From: Chloroflexota bacterium | GTDB taxonomy: Bacteria > Chloroflexota > UBA6077 | Direction: 5' to 3' | DNA: 8,687 nucleotides | Assembly (NCBI GenBank): GCA_021806765.1 | Contig: JAJZQR010000216.1 | Span: 1 to 8,687 of the forward strand | Shown here: in pieces, positions 1 through 5,888 of the stretch | Layout of the letters: the number at the start of each line of letters is the position of its first letter | Position numbering within the stretch: the stretch's first letter is position 1 | The notes under the pieces: generated by a model | What the model saw: only the letters and a program-made list of their open reading frames with translations | Database searches by the model: none | Told to the model about the DNA's origin: nothing | Made by a program: the position numbers and the translations under genes

Positions 1-182
1 ACCATATTCCGTAATCGTGCCGTGGGCCTTGGGCGTGTCGGCTGATGAGCAGACGGCCGGAGAGCAAACAGGCTCATGACAGTAGCTGCAGTATACAATT
101 TGGTGGCGCTGCCCTTGCAGGACTGTGTAGAATCGTCGAGGATGGACGATGAGGGCTGATGGCTGAAAGCTGATAGCTAGAG
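1..182. other. Upstream region without a convincing gene
   Basis: No complete gene is visible. On the + strand one frame is open from base 2 to a TGA at 77-79 (about 25 residues) and could be the tail of an upstream gene, but it has no recognisable motif. I found no convincing pair of promoter hexamers. The last 28 bases before coaE are a degenerate 7-bp tandem repeat, listed separately. Confidence 0.4.
154..181 (+). repeat. Degenerate heptad repeat abutting the coaE start
   Basis: Four consecutive 7-bp units can be read: GGCTGAT, GGCTGAA, AGCTGAT, AGCTAGA. They end one base before the coaE ATG. The usual Shine-Dalgarno position lies inside the repeat and shows no GGAGG-like sequence. The unit resembles, but is not identical to, the GGACTGA heptads found at 1138-1204 and 6414-6551. 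Confidence 0.6.
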
Positions 183-803
183 ATGAAGCACTACCTGATC
201 GGGCTTACGGGCAATATCGGCTGCGGCAAGAGCACCGTGGCGGCGATGTTGAGCGAGTTAGGGGCCGAGGTGATCGATGCCGATCAACTGGTGCACCAGT
301 TGATGGAGCCCGGCACCACCGGTTGGCACTCCATCGTCCAGCGGTTCGGGCAGGGGATCCTCCGTCCAGACGGCAGCATCGACCGAGCCCGCCTGGGGGA
401 AATCGTCTTTCGGGATCGGGCGGCCCTGGCCGATCTGGAAGCGATTACCCACCCTGCCGCTCGGAAGCTGGCCGAGGAGCGGATTGCCATCTCCAGGAAG
501 CCGGTGGTGGTGCTGGAGGCCATCAAGCTGATCGAGGCGGGATGGAGCCGGCGGGTCGACTCCGTATGGGTGGTCACCTGCCGGCGTGGGCAGCAGATCG
601 ATCGGCTGAGGCGCTCCAGGGGGCTGAGCCAGGCCGAGGCTGAGCTGCGGGTGGAGGCCCAACCCCCGGCGGTGGAGAAGCTGAAGCACGCCGACCTGGT
701 GATCGACAACAGCGGCACCCTGGAGGAGACCTACCGCGCGGTGCGGAACGCCTGGGCGCGCGTCGTCAGCGTCCTTGGCGGCAGGGACCACCTGACCCCC
801 TGA
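183..803 (+). CDS. coaE: Dephospho-CoA kinase
   Basis: Catalyses the last step of coenzyme A synthesis, ATP-dependent phosphorylation of the ribose 3'-hydroxyl of dephospho-CoA, in the cytoplasm. The 206-residue product has the family's usual length. The N-terminus carries a P-loop, GNIGCGKST at residues 10-18, followed by the DAD motif at 32-34 typical of CoaE. A THPAA segment lies near residue 90, and VLEAIKLIEAG stands where many CoaE proteins have the PLLFE-type motif. The ATG at 183 fits the N-terminus expected for the family (a short strand leading into the P-loop), and a stop lies just upstream. No Shine-Dalgarno sequence is visible; a heptad repeat occupies that position. The gene converges on the MoaD-like gene with a 30-bp gap that contains only a weak GC-rich inverted repeat. 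No operon partner is visible in the window. Confidence 0.95.
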   Translation: MKHYLIGLTGNIGCGKSTVAAMLSELGAEVIDADQLVHQLMEPGTTGWHSIVQRFGQGILRPDGSIDRARLGEIVFRDRAALADLEAITHPAARKLAEERIAISRKPVVVLEAIKLIEAGWSRRVDSVWVVTCRRGQQIDRLRRSRGLSQAEAELRVEAQPPAVEKLKHADLVIDNSGTLEETYRAVRNAWARVVSVLGGRDHLTP

Positions 804-833
804 GGGTTGGGTCTATTGCGGGTATGCGTCAGC

Positions 834-1118
834 CTATGCTTGTCGGGAGGCGCCCCCCGCTATGGGGGGGAAGGCAGCCAGTTCATCGCCCTCCCTCAGC
901 CGATAGCCGAATTCCCTCTGGATCCCGTTCACGAAGCAGGTCTTGGTCTCCGTAAGGGGGATGCCCAGATCCTCCAGCGCCTCGCCTATTGTCGTCCCCG
1001 GCGGCAGCCGTAGCGCCGTCGATTGGCCCAGAGGAACCTCGGGCAGGTGCCGGCGAAGCCCCGCGTAGACCCGCACCTTGATTTCGATCTCCCCGCTGCC
1101 ACTCTGCTCGATTGCCAC
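834..1118 (-). CDS. MoaD/ThiS-like sulfur carrier with C-terminal extension
   Basis: A 94-residue beta-grasp protein of the MoaD/ThiS family, last gene of the AOR unit. Such proteins carry sulfur as a C-terminal Gly-Gly thiocarboxylate, for example as the small subunit of molybdopterin synthase. Visible features are the N-terminal strand IEIKVRVYAGLRRHLP, the central FVNGIQ segment, the LREGDELAAFPP strand and the PPIAGG signature near the end. The double glycine is not terminal: ASRQA follows before TAG, so the protein would need trimming before adenylation. The start is GTG at 1116-1118 with a modest AAGG sequence four to seven bases upstream. A six-C and a seven-G run lie in the 3' part; a one-base change in the six-C run would not restore a terminal Gly-Gly. 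A role in pterin cofactor synthesis for the AOR enzyme is inferred from context. Confidence 0.85.
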   Translation of the reverse strand: MAIEQSGSGEIEIKVRVYAGLRRHLPEVPLGQSTALRLPPGTTIGEALEDLGIPLTETKTCFVNGIQREFGYRLREGDELAAFPPIAGGASRQA

Positions 1119-1137
1119 CTGACCTTCTCTCTATCGA

Positions 1138-1204
1138 GGACTGAGGACTGAGGACTGAGGATTGAGTAGGAAAGACTCAGTCCTCAGTCCTCGCAACTCA
1201 GTCC
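1138..1204. repeat. Inverted heptad-repeat element, copy 1 (4 + 4 units)
   Basis: On the + strand there are four head-to-tail heptads (three GGACTGA and one GGATTGA, 1138-1165), an 11-bp spacer, and four inverted heptads (TCAGTCC, TCAGTCC, diverged TCGCAAC, TCAGTCC, 1177-1204). As RNA or single-stranded DNA it can form an 18-bp stem, 1150-1167 with 1175-1192, with one G-T pair and a 7-base loop. It fills most of the 90-bp gap between the AOR stop and the downstream MoaD-like start. No T-run follows on the minus strand, so a classical Rho-independent terminator is not supported. It could be an mRNA-stabilising or attenuating hairpin, or simply an inserted repeat. Confidence 0.85.
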
Positions 1205-1208
1205 TGGC

Positions 1209-2957
1209 CTACGCCCCGTGGACCGAATCCAGCTCCGCGTCGGTCACGTCCCAGACCACGTTGTGCGGCGGCAGAGGCTCGTACTTCATGAACTCCGGCA
1301 TCCGGTCGTCCAGGTTGGTCATGCCGGCATTCAGGTTGAACTGCCGCTCCAGCTTGATGATATCGAAACCGATCTTGACTATGTCGTCGCCGGTCCAGTT
1401 GGCTCCCAGCACCCCGGCGCACTCCTCCACCATCCCCTCGAAACCGGAAGGGATGTCCAGGATGGCGAAGGCGATGAAGAGGCAGTGCCCCGAGCTGTCG
1501 ATGAAGGCCGTCGTCGCCTGGAAGTTGCGGGATAGCTCCGCCTTGTTGCTGGTGGAGAGGGGATCCTGCTTCCCGCTGACCCCCAGGATCTCCGGGGCGA
1601 TGGTGTAGCCCTGGGTGTGGTCGGCACCCATGGTTCCGGTGGCGTAGGTGACGCCGATCCCCTTCACGGCCCTGGGCTCGTAGGCCGGCATCGCCTGGCC
1701 CTTCACCGTCGGTATCCTCGTCACGCCGAGGGCCCGGCCCGTGAAGGCTGCCCCATTGCCCAGGATACGGCCGACCGGCGACCCCTTGCCGATCTCCTTC
1801 ATCAGGGCGATGGCCGCCTCACCGTCGCCGAACTTGGCCAGGCCGCCCTCCATCGCCACGCCGAGGGTCACGCCGGCCTCGATGGTGTCCACTCCGATGT
1901 CGTTGCACAGCCGGATCAGTTCGCCGGTGGTGTCCAGGGAGTCTATGCCGCAGTCGGCCCCGAAGGCCCAGACAGACTCGTACTCCTGGCAGGAGACGTG
2001 CTCGGTGCCGTCGGGCCTGTGCCAGACGTTGGAGCACTGGATGATGCAGCCGGGGCTGCAGGCGTGGTTGTACAGATCCTTGCCGGTCCGCTGCTTGTTG
2101 CCCTCGAAGATCGCCTCCCCCGCGATGGCTGCCGCCCCCTCGAAACGGCCGGACGAGAAGTTCCTCGTGGGCAGGCCGCCGGCCTCGTTCATGATGTTGA
2201 TCAGCACGGCGGTGCCGTAGGTATTCAGCCCGCCCTTGGGCTTGGTGATGTCGTGGGACTGAAGGGCCTCGATCATCTTCTTCCGGCCCTGCTGGAAGAG
2301 AGCTTCATTGGCGATCGGTATCGAGGCAGGGGCGCCCGCGGCGTCCACGACGATGAACTTCAGCCCCTTGGAGCCCAGCACCGCGCCGAGACCGCCGCGA
2401 CCGGCGTAGCGAGCCGGCCGGCCCTCCTGGTCGTTGAAACAGACGCCGGCGTTGGTCATCAGGTACTCGCCCGCGGCGCCGATGGCCATGATGTCGGCCT
2501 TCTTGCCGAAACGTTCGAACAGCTGGGGGTACACCTCGTACAGCCCCTTGCCGGCGAACTCGTCGGCAGCGAAGAAGGTGGCTCCATCCTTGGTGACGTG
2601 AAGGCCCCAGAGCTTACCCTTCTGCTGGGGCTGGCCTTCGACGATCATGGCCTTGATCCCCAGTCGGGCCGCCTGCTGGCCCCAGCCGGTGCCGGCGTTG
2701 GCCTCCTTGATCCCGCCGGTAAGCGGGGACTTCCCGCCCACGGAGACGCGAGCTGAGGTGGGTGCTGCCGTGCCGGTGATGATGCCGGGGGAGACGATCA
2801 CCTTGTTGTTGGGTCCCAGGGGGTGGGCTGTCGGGGGGACCTCATCGGCCGTGAGGGCACTGGTCAGCCAGCGTCCGCCCATCAGCCTATACTTCTCAGG
2901 TACCTCTTCGTACCTGGCCGTGCCGTCGGTCATGTTCACGCGCAGGAACTTCGCCAT
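1209..2957 (-). CDS. Aldehyde:ferredoxin oxidoreductase family protein
   Basis: A 582-residue member of the AOR family, cytoplasmic enzymes with a tungsten or molybdenum bis-pterin cofactor and one [4Fe-4S] cluster that typically oxidise aldehydes with ferredoxin. The length fits. The N-terminal AOR domain starts MAKFLRVNMT and contains TSARVSVGGKSPLTGG (residues 67-82) and the arginine/glycine-rich ARYAGRGGLGAVLGSKGLK (182-200) that is typical of the family. The likely cluster ligands are C300, C304, C308 and C492 (in DSSGHC). The first three are spaced CX3CX3C, whereas Pyrococcus furiosus AOR has CX2CX3C, so this is a divergent subgroup with uncertain substrate. The start is supported by AAGGAGGT at 2966-2973, eight bases before the ATG. 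MoaD-like genes flank it on both sides in the same direction. Aldehyde oxidation is the family default; the metal and the true substrate cannot be read from sequence. Confidence 0.93.
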   Translation of the reverse strand: MAKFLRVNMTDGTARYEEVPEKYRLMGGRWLTSALTADEVPPTAHPLGPNNKVIVSPGIITGTAAPTSARVSVGGKSPLTGGIKEANAGTGWGQQAARLGIKAMIVEGQPQQKGKLWGLHVTKDGATFFAADEFAGKGLYEVYPQLFERFGKKADIMAIGAAGEYLMTNAGVCFNDQEGRPARYAGRGGLGAVLGSKGLKFIVVDAAGAPASIPIANEALFQQGRKKMIEALQSHDITKPKGGLNTYGTAVLINIMNEAGGLPTRNFSSGRFEGAAAIAGEAIFEGNKQRTGKDLYNHACSPGCIIQCSNVWHRPDGTEHVSCQEYESVWAFGADCGIDSLDTTGELIRLCNDIGVDTIEAGVTLGVAMEGGLAKFGDGEAAIALMKEIGKGSPVGRILGNGAAFTGRALGVTRIPTVKGQAMPAYEPRAVKGIGVTYATGTMGADHTQGYTIAPEILGVSGKQDPLSTSNKAELSRNFQATTAFIDSSGHCLFIAFAILDIPSGFEGMVEECAGVLGANWTGDDIVKIGFDIIKLERQFNLNAGMTNLDDRMPEFMKYEPLPPHNVVWDVTDAELDSVHGA

Positions 2958-3121
2958 CTTGACTTACCTCCTTCAGCGAACGAATTCACTACTGAATCTA
3001 CGTAGAGAAGAAGTCACGGGCTGTTGTGGACGTACCTCTCCGGACGGTCCGAGCATCACCCCCCTTCGCAGTTGGTCAACTCTGTCTATCCAAGGGAACT
3101 GGCCCCGCTCCCACGGCGGAG
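2958..3121 (-). other. 164-nt gap between the upstream MoaD-like gene and AOR
   Basis: No credible gene is seen. Close to the AOR ribosome binding site (2972-2996) lies a short imperfect hairpin with outer stem TTCAG/CTGAA and inner stem GAA/TTC closing a TTCG loop; its 3' arm runs into the GGAGG. No clear -10/-35 pair was found, so read-through from the promoter at 3677-3704 is the simplest model. Confidence 0.45.
2966..2973 (-). promoter_or_regulatory. Strong ribosome binding site of the AOR gene
   Basis: On the minus strand the sequence reads AAGGAGGT, a full anti-16S match, eight bases before the ATG at 2955-2957. It is the strongest site in the unit, suggesting the enzyme is translated more heavily than its two small neighbours. 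Confidence 0.85.
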
Positions 3122-3502
3122 TCACTCGGTGCTCTTGTGCGTCCCGGAGGAGTGGTGCAGGGCTCCTCCCTCGCTGCTGTTCAAGGCTTCCTGGAGCTGC
3201 GGACTCAGGCTCGCGCCATGGCGGTACTGGAAGGGCCACATGCTTCGCCGGTGAAAGAATGCGACTCGATCGTTCTGCCTCAACTCCCAGTTCAGGTCGG
3301 CGGCGAGGCCGGGCATATCCGTCAACTGGGCGTTGATGAAGGTGATCCCCTTCTCCTCCAGTGGCAATCCGAGCCGGTCCAGCAGGTCCGCCATCCTCGA
3401 TCCCTCGGGGAACTCGAGGAAGAGATGTGCGTGGCTTCCCCGGCTCTGGTCCCCTGCGTAACGTACCATGGGGCCGTACAGCCAAACCTCGACTGTGATC
3501 AT
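3122..3502 (-). CDS. ThiS/MoaD-like protein with long tail, lacking terminal Gly-Gly
   Basis: A 126-residue protein, first gene of the AOR unit. Residues 1-84 look like a MoaD/ThiS beta-grasp fold: first strand MITVEVWLYGPMVRYAG, strand HLFLEFPEGSRMADLLDRLG, then GITFINAQ and LRQNDRVAFF. Where a sulfur carrier would end in a proline-rich segment plus Gly-Gly, this one continues HRRSMWPFQYRHGASL and a hydrophilic tail to residue 126. The tail holds an internal EGG at 111-113 of unknown significance. It probably cannot act as a conventional thiocarboxylate carrier unless processed; it may be an accessory or chaperone-like partner of the AOR enzyme. The start is the ATG at 3500-3502, with AGGGAG six bases upstream. 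The frame stays open further upstream, but that part shows no family similarity and lies in the promoter-leader region. Function is inferred from fold and context. Confidence 0.75.
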   Translation of the reverse strand: MITVEVWLYGPMVRYAGDQSRGSHAHLFLEFPEGSRMADLLDRLGLPLEEKGITFINAQLTDMPGLAADLNWELRQNDRVAFFHRRSMWPFQYRHGASLSPQLQEALNSSEGGALHHSSGTHKSTE

Positions 3503-3614
3503 TCCTCTCTCCCTTTTCGGTTCCAACTGGTGTCCCGAAGGTGTGGGGCTGGAGGACGAGGCTTCTGAAGTCCGCGGCGTGATCGCTGAGCCAGGGCAGG
3601 ATGTGTCGAAATTG

Positions 3615-3633
3615 CCCCCACCATCCCTGGGGG
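3615..3633 (-). promoter_or_regulatory. Leader hairpin 2 of the AOR unit
   Basis: A perfect 6-bp G/C-rich stem (CCCCCA with TGGGGG) closes a 7-base loop, about 40 nt downstream of the predicted transcript start. The role is unknown. With hairpin 1 it makes the leader a candidate cis-regulatory RNA. Confidence 0.5.
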
Positions 3634-3649
3634 AGACGCTGATAACAAA

Positions 3650-3669
3650 GGCAGACGGCAATGTCTGCC
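3650..3669 (-). promoter_or_regulatory. Leader hairpin 1 of the AOR unit
   Basis: A perfect 7-bp stem (GGCAGAC with GTCTGCC) closes a 6-base loop. It begins almost at the predicted transcription start and is followed on the minus strand by TTTGTTATC, only weakly T-rich. It could stabilise the 5' end, act as an operator, or be part of a riboswitch-like structure. Confidence 0.5.
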
Positions 3670-3676
3670 AACACCT

Positions 3677-3704
3677 AGTATACGAAGCTGAGAAGGGAAG
3701 TCAA
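3677..3704 (-). promoter_or_regulatory. Sigma-70-type promoter of the AOR unit
   Basis: On the minus strand, -35 TTGACT (3699-3704) and -10 TATACT (3677-3682) are separated by 16 bases. Each hexamer differs from consensus at one position. The predicted start is near 3670, giving a leader of about 165 nt before the ATG at 3502. Confidence 0.7.
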
Positions 3705-3748
3705 TCTTTCGCGGTATCACCTGTAAAGAAAGTCTTCGCACCGCTATA

Positions 3749-3764
3749 ATCCTGATGACAGGAT
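3749..3764. repeat. Short inverted repeat between divergent promoters
   Basis: ATCCTG, spacer ATGA, then CAGGAT: a perfect 6-bp dyad. It lies 45 bp upstream of the minus-strand -35 element and 28 bp upstream of the plus-strand -35 element, a plausible place for a regulator site. It is short enough to be chance. Confidence 0.35.
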
Positions 3765-3791
3765 CTTCGTTGATGGCATGGCGGCACATCA

Positions 3792-3818
3792 TTGACATGG
3801 CTCCGCTTCTCGTATAAT
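3792..3818 (+). promoter_or_regulatory. Promoter of the gmd gene
   Basis: Perfect-consensus -35 TTGACA (3792-3797) and -10 TATAAT (3813-3818), with a short 15-base spacer. The predicted start is near 3825. The short spacer may lower its strength. Confidence 0.65.
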
Positions 3819-3954
3819 GTACCGGGCCGTCTGTGCAGCTTCCTCACTAGCTCCAGCCCAACTCAAGCGAAGCCCGCGTGCGATTTAGATAGTCCGACGT
3901 TGGACCGTGGGGGACGCCCCAAGCTTCTCCAGAGCGTCGAGGTTCGTTCTTGTT

Positions 3955-3961
3955 AAGGAGG
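3955..3961 (+). promoter_or_regulatory. Ribosome binding site that sets the TTG start of gmd
   Basis: AAGGAGG lies five bases before TTG at 3967. The in-frame GTG at 3907 has no such site, and the extra 20 residues it would add do not resemble the family, so TTG is preferred. Confidence 0.8.
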
Positions 3962-3966
3962 GTCAT

Positions 3967-4971
3967 TTGAAGACCGCCCTGATAACCGGCATCACGGGGC
4001 AGGATGGAACCTATCTGGCCGAACACCTGCTCCAGCAAGGCTACAGCGTCTATGGCCTCATCCGGGGCCAGAATAATCCCAAGCGGGAGATGCTCGAGGA
4101 TCTCATCCCCGACATGGAGTTGGTCCTGGGCGACCTGCTGGACCAGGGGTCCCTGGTCAGGTCCCTGGAGTACACCAAGCCGGATGAGGTTTACAACCTG
4201 GCTGCCATCTCCTTCGTGCCCCTCTCCTGGAACCAGGGTGAACTCACCGGCGAGATCACCGGCCTGGGTGTCCTGAGGATGTTGGAGGCGATCCGCATGG
4301 TCGGGGGTAGCGGGAAGCGAAACGGCAGCCGGAACAACCCGATCCGCTTCTATCAGGCCAGCTCCAGCGAGATGTTCGGCAAGGTGCGGGAGATGCCCCA
4401 GAACGAGAAGACTCCCTTCCACCCCAGGAGTCCCTACGGCGTCTCCAAGGTGTATGGCCATTACATCACCGTCAACTACCGGGAGAGCTACGACATCTTC
4501 GCCTGCAGCGGGATCCTCTTCAACCACGAGTCGCCCCGTCGGGGCCTGGAGTTTGTGACCCGCAAGATCTCCCACGCCGTCGCCAGGATCAAGCTGGGGA
4601 AGCAGAAGGATCTGTTGCTGGGCAACCTGGATTCCAAACGGGACTGGGGTTACGCTGCCGACTACGTGCGTGCGATGCACATGATGCTCGAGCACCCCGA
4701 GCCAGACGACTACGTGGTTGGCACCGGCGAGTACCACAGCGTCGCCGAGTTCTGTGAGATCGCCTTTGGCCACGTGGGCCTGGACTGGCGAGAATACGTC
4801 CGCACCGATCCCCGTTTCATCCGGCCGGCGGAGGTGGATCACCTGCTGGCCGATCCCAGCAAGGCCCGGACGAAGCTGGGATGGAAACCCTCGGTGACCT
4901 TCGAGCAGTTGGTGAGGATGATGGTCGACTCCGACCTGGAGTGGGAGCGCAGCAAGACCGCCGGCAACTGA
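3967..4971 (+). CDS. gmd: GDP-mannose 4,6-dehydratase
   Basis: Converts GDP-mannose to GDP-4-keto-6-deoxymannose, the branch point to GDP-fucose, GDP-rhamnose and related sugars for surface polysaccharide. It is a cytoplasmic extended short-chain dehydrogenase of 334 residues, slightly short but normal. A Rossmann motif [15 protein letters not shown] lies at residues 8-22. The catalytic region has S133 (where E. coli Gmd has Thr) and E135 in ASSSEMFG, then Y157 and K161 in SPYGVSK. The family signature NHESPRRG begins at 186, with [10 protein letters not shown] at 225-234. A short insertion around [12 protein letters not shown] (114-125) precedes the FYQASSSE strand. The TTG start is chosen from the ribosome binding site. 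No reductase gene (fucose or rhamnose synthase) adjoins it, so the final sugar is unknown. The following MBL-fold gene starts 54 bp after the stop and is probably cotranscribed. Confidence 0.93.
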   Translation: MKTALITGITGQDGTYLAEHLLQQGYSVYGLIRGQNNPKREMLEDLIPDMELVLGDLLDQGSLVRSLEYTKPDEVYNLAAISFVPLSWNQGELTGEITGLGVLRMLEAIRMVGGSGKRNGSRNNPIRFYQASSSEMFGKVREMPQNEKTPFHPRSPYGVSKVYGHYITVNYRESYDIFACSGILFNHESPRRGLEFVTRKISHAVARIKLGKQKDLLLGNLDSKRDWGYAADYVRAMHMMLEHPEPDDYVVGTGEYHSVAEFCEIAFGHVGLDWREYVRTDPRFIRPAEVDHLLADPSKARTKLGWKPSVTFEQLVRMMVDSDLEWERSKTAGN

Positions 4972-5025
4972 GTCCACCAAGGTGCAAGAGGGGCTTGGGG
5001 AAATAATCGTAGAGAGGTTGTGGCG

Positions 5026-5862
5026 ATGCGGCTTCGGATAACCACCCTCGCGGAGAACAGCGCCACCAAGGTGGGTACCCTCGCGGAGCATGGTCTCTCC
5101 ATGCTGGTGGAGGTGGATGACCTTTGCCTCCTGCTGGATACCGGGCAGAGCGCAACCGCCGTCCACAACGCACGGGCCCTGGGGGTCGATCTCTCCCGGG
5201 TCAGCCACCTGGTCCTCAGTCACGGCCACCAGGATCACACGGGGGGCATCAAAGATGTGCTGGCCCAGACGGGCGAGGTGACCGTCCACGCCCACACCGA
5301 CGTGTGGCGGCCTCGCTACGTGGCGCGCAAGGGAGAGCAGGCGCGCTACGCCGGCCTCATGTTCCTCCGAGAGCAGTTGGAGTCCATGGGGGCCACCTTC
5401 CAGCTATCCGACGGGCCGGTCCACATCAGTCGGGAGGTGATGACCACCGGTCCAGTGCCCAGGGTCACCCCCTTCGAGAAGTTGGACGCGGCCCTGGTGG
5501 TGAAGGCACCTCAGGGCTGGCAGCAGGACCAGGTTCCGGACGATCAGTCGCTGGTGGTGAAGACCCCTGAAGGGCTGGTGGTGCTGCTGGGCTGCGCCCA
5601 CAGCGGGATGGTGAACACGTTGCTCCACGCTCAGCAGGTGGCCGGGGAGAAGAGGATCTTCGCCGTACTGGGTGGAACCCACCTGGGCTTTGCCTCTCAG
5701 GAGCAGTTGGATAAGACCGTCGCGATGCTGCGAGAGCTGGACTTGCAGAAGATAGGAGTCTCCCACTGCACAGGCCTACCTGCCTCCGGACGGCTGGCCC
5801 GGGAGTTCGGCGATCGCTTCTTCTTCAACAACGTCGCCACCATCACGGAGTGGGAGTTCTGA
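5026..5862 (+). CDS. MBL-fold metallohydrolase, COG1237 type
   Basis: A 278-residue metallo-beta-lactamase-fold protein. D38 in LLLDTG, the metal motif H66-x-H68-x-D70-H71 in SHGHQDHTGG, GCAHSG (C190, H192), GGTHL (H219) and SHCTG (H247) match the COG1237 group. That group includes proteins annotated as 7,8-dihydropterin-6-yl-methyl-4-(beta-D-ribofuranosyl)aminobenzene 5'-phosphate synthase, an activity characterised in methanogens. The name is widely over-propagated, so the reaction here is unknown; 'metal-dependent hydrolase' is safe. There is no signal peptide, so it is likely cytoplasmic. The ATG at 5026 is preferred because AGAGG ends eight bases before it; a GTG at 5020 in the same frame would add two residues but leaves too little spacing. 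It follows gmd by 54 bp and ends facing uvrC, with the paired-hairpin repeat between them. Confidence 0.88.
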   Translation: MRLRITTLAENSATKVGTLAEHGLSMLVEVDDLCLLLDTGQSATAVHNARALGVDLSRVSHLVLSHGHQDHTGGIKDVLAQTGEVTVHAHTDVWRPRYVARKGEQARYAGLMFLREQLESMGATFQLSDGPVHISREVMTTGPVPRVTPFEKLDAALVVKAPQGWQQDQVPDDQSLVVKTPEGLVVLLGCAHSGMVNTLLHAQQVAGEKRIFAVLGGTHLGFASQEQLDKTVAMLRELDLQKIGVSHCTGLPASGRLAREFGDRFFFNNVATITEWEF

Positions 5863-5888
5863 CCCAGAGCCGGGGTGCCGCCGCCAAT

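Larger units (their letters stand above)
3503..3966. other. Divergent control region between the AOR unit and gmd
   Basis: This 464-bp region has no convincing gene. On the minus strand it holds a promoter (3677-3704) and a leader of about 165 nt with two hairpins leading to the gene at 3502. On the plus strand it holds a promoter (3792-3818) and a leader of about 140 nt leading to the TTG start of gmd. A 6-bp inverted repeat with a 4-bp spacer (ATCCTG...CAGGAT, 3749-3764) lies between the two promoters and could be an operator. Confidence 0.65.

Noticed and set aside
789..822. Terminator hairpin between coaE and the MoaD-like gene
   Set aside because: There is only a weak GACCC/GGGTC pairing with no T-run; not enough to call.
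807..1013. A 68-codon plus-strand frame after coaE
   Set aside because: It is antisense to the MoaD-like gene and shows no family features.
1138..1204. Rho-independent terminator between AOR and the downstream MoaD-like gene
   Set aside because: The stem is strong but no T-run follows on the minus strand, and the same heptad structure occurs inside uvrC where termination would be harmful.
1138..1204. CRISPR-like or phage attachment structure
   Set aside because: The units are 7 bp and contiguous, without unique spacers between them, and no cas genes, integrase or tRNA are nearby.
1617..2756. A 379-codon open frame antisense to the AOR gene
   Set aside because: It is the codon-bias mirror of AOR, without family motifs or a ribosome binding site, and the AOR reading is unambiguous.
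3503..3661. N-terminal extension of the 3122-3502 gene to 3661
   Set aside because: The added 53 residues are low-complexity and unlike the family. They would occupy the leader just after the promoter; the ATG at 3502 has a good ribosome binding site.
2973..3674. A 233-codon minus-strand frame overlapping the upstream MoaD-like gene
   Set aside because: It is out of frame with the beta-grasp protein, rich in Arg/Pro, and shows no motif. The MoaD-like frame has the ribosome binding site and the fold pattern.
3847..5295. A 482-codon open frame antisense to gmd and the MBL gene
   Set aside because: It is a shadow frame of GC-rich coding sequence: low-complexity, His/Gly/Val-rich, no recognisable domain, while the opposite strand encodes two clear families.
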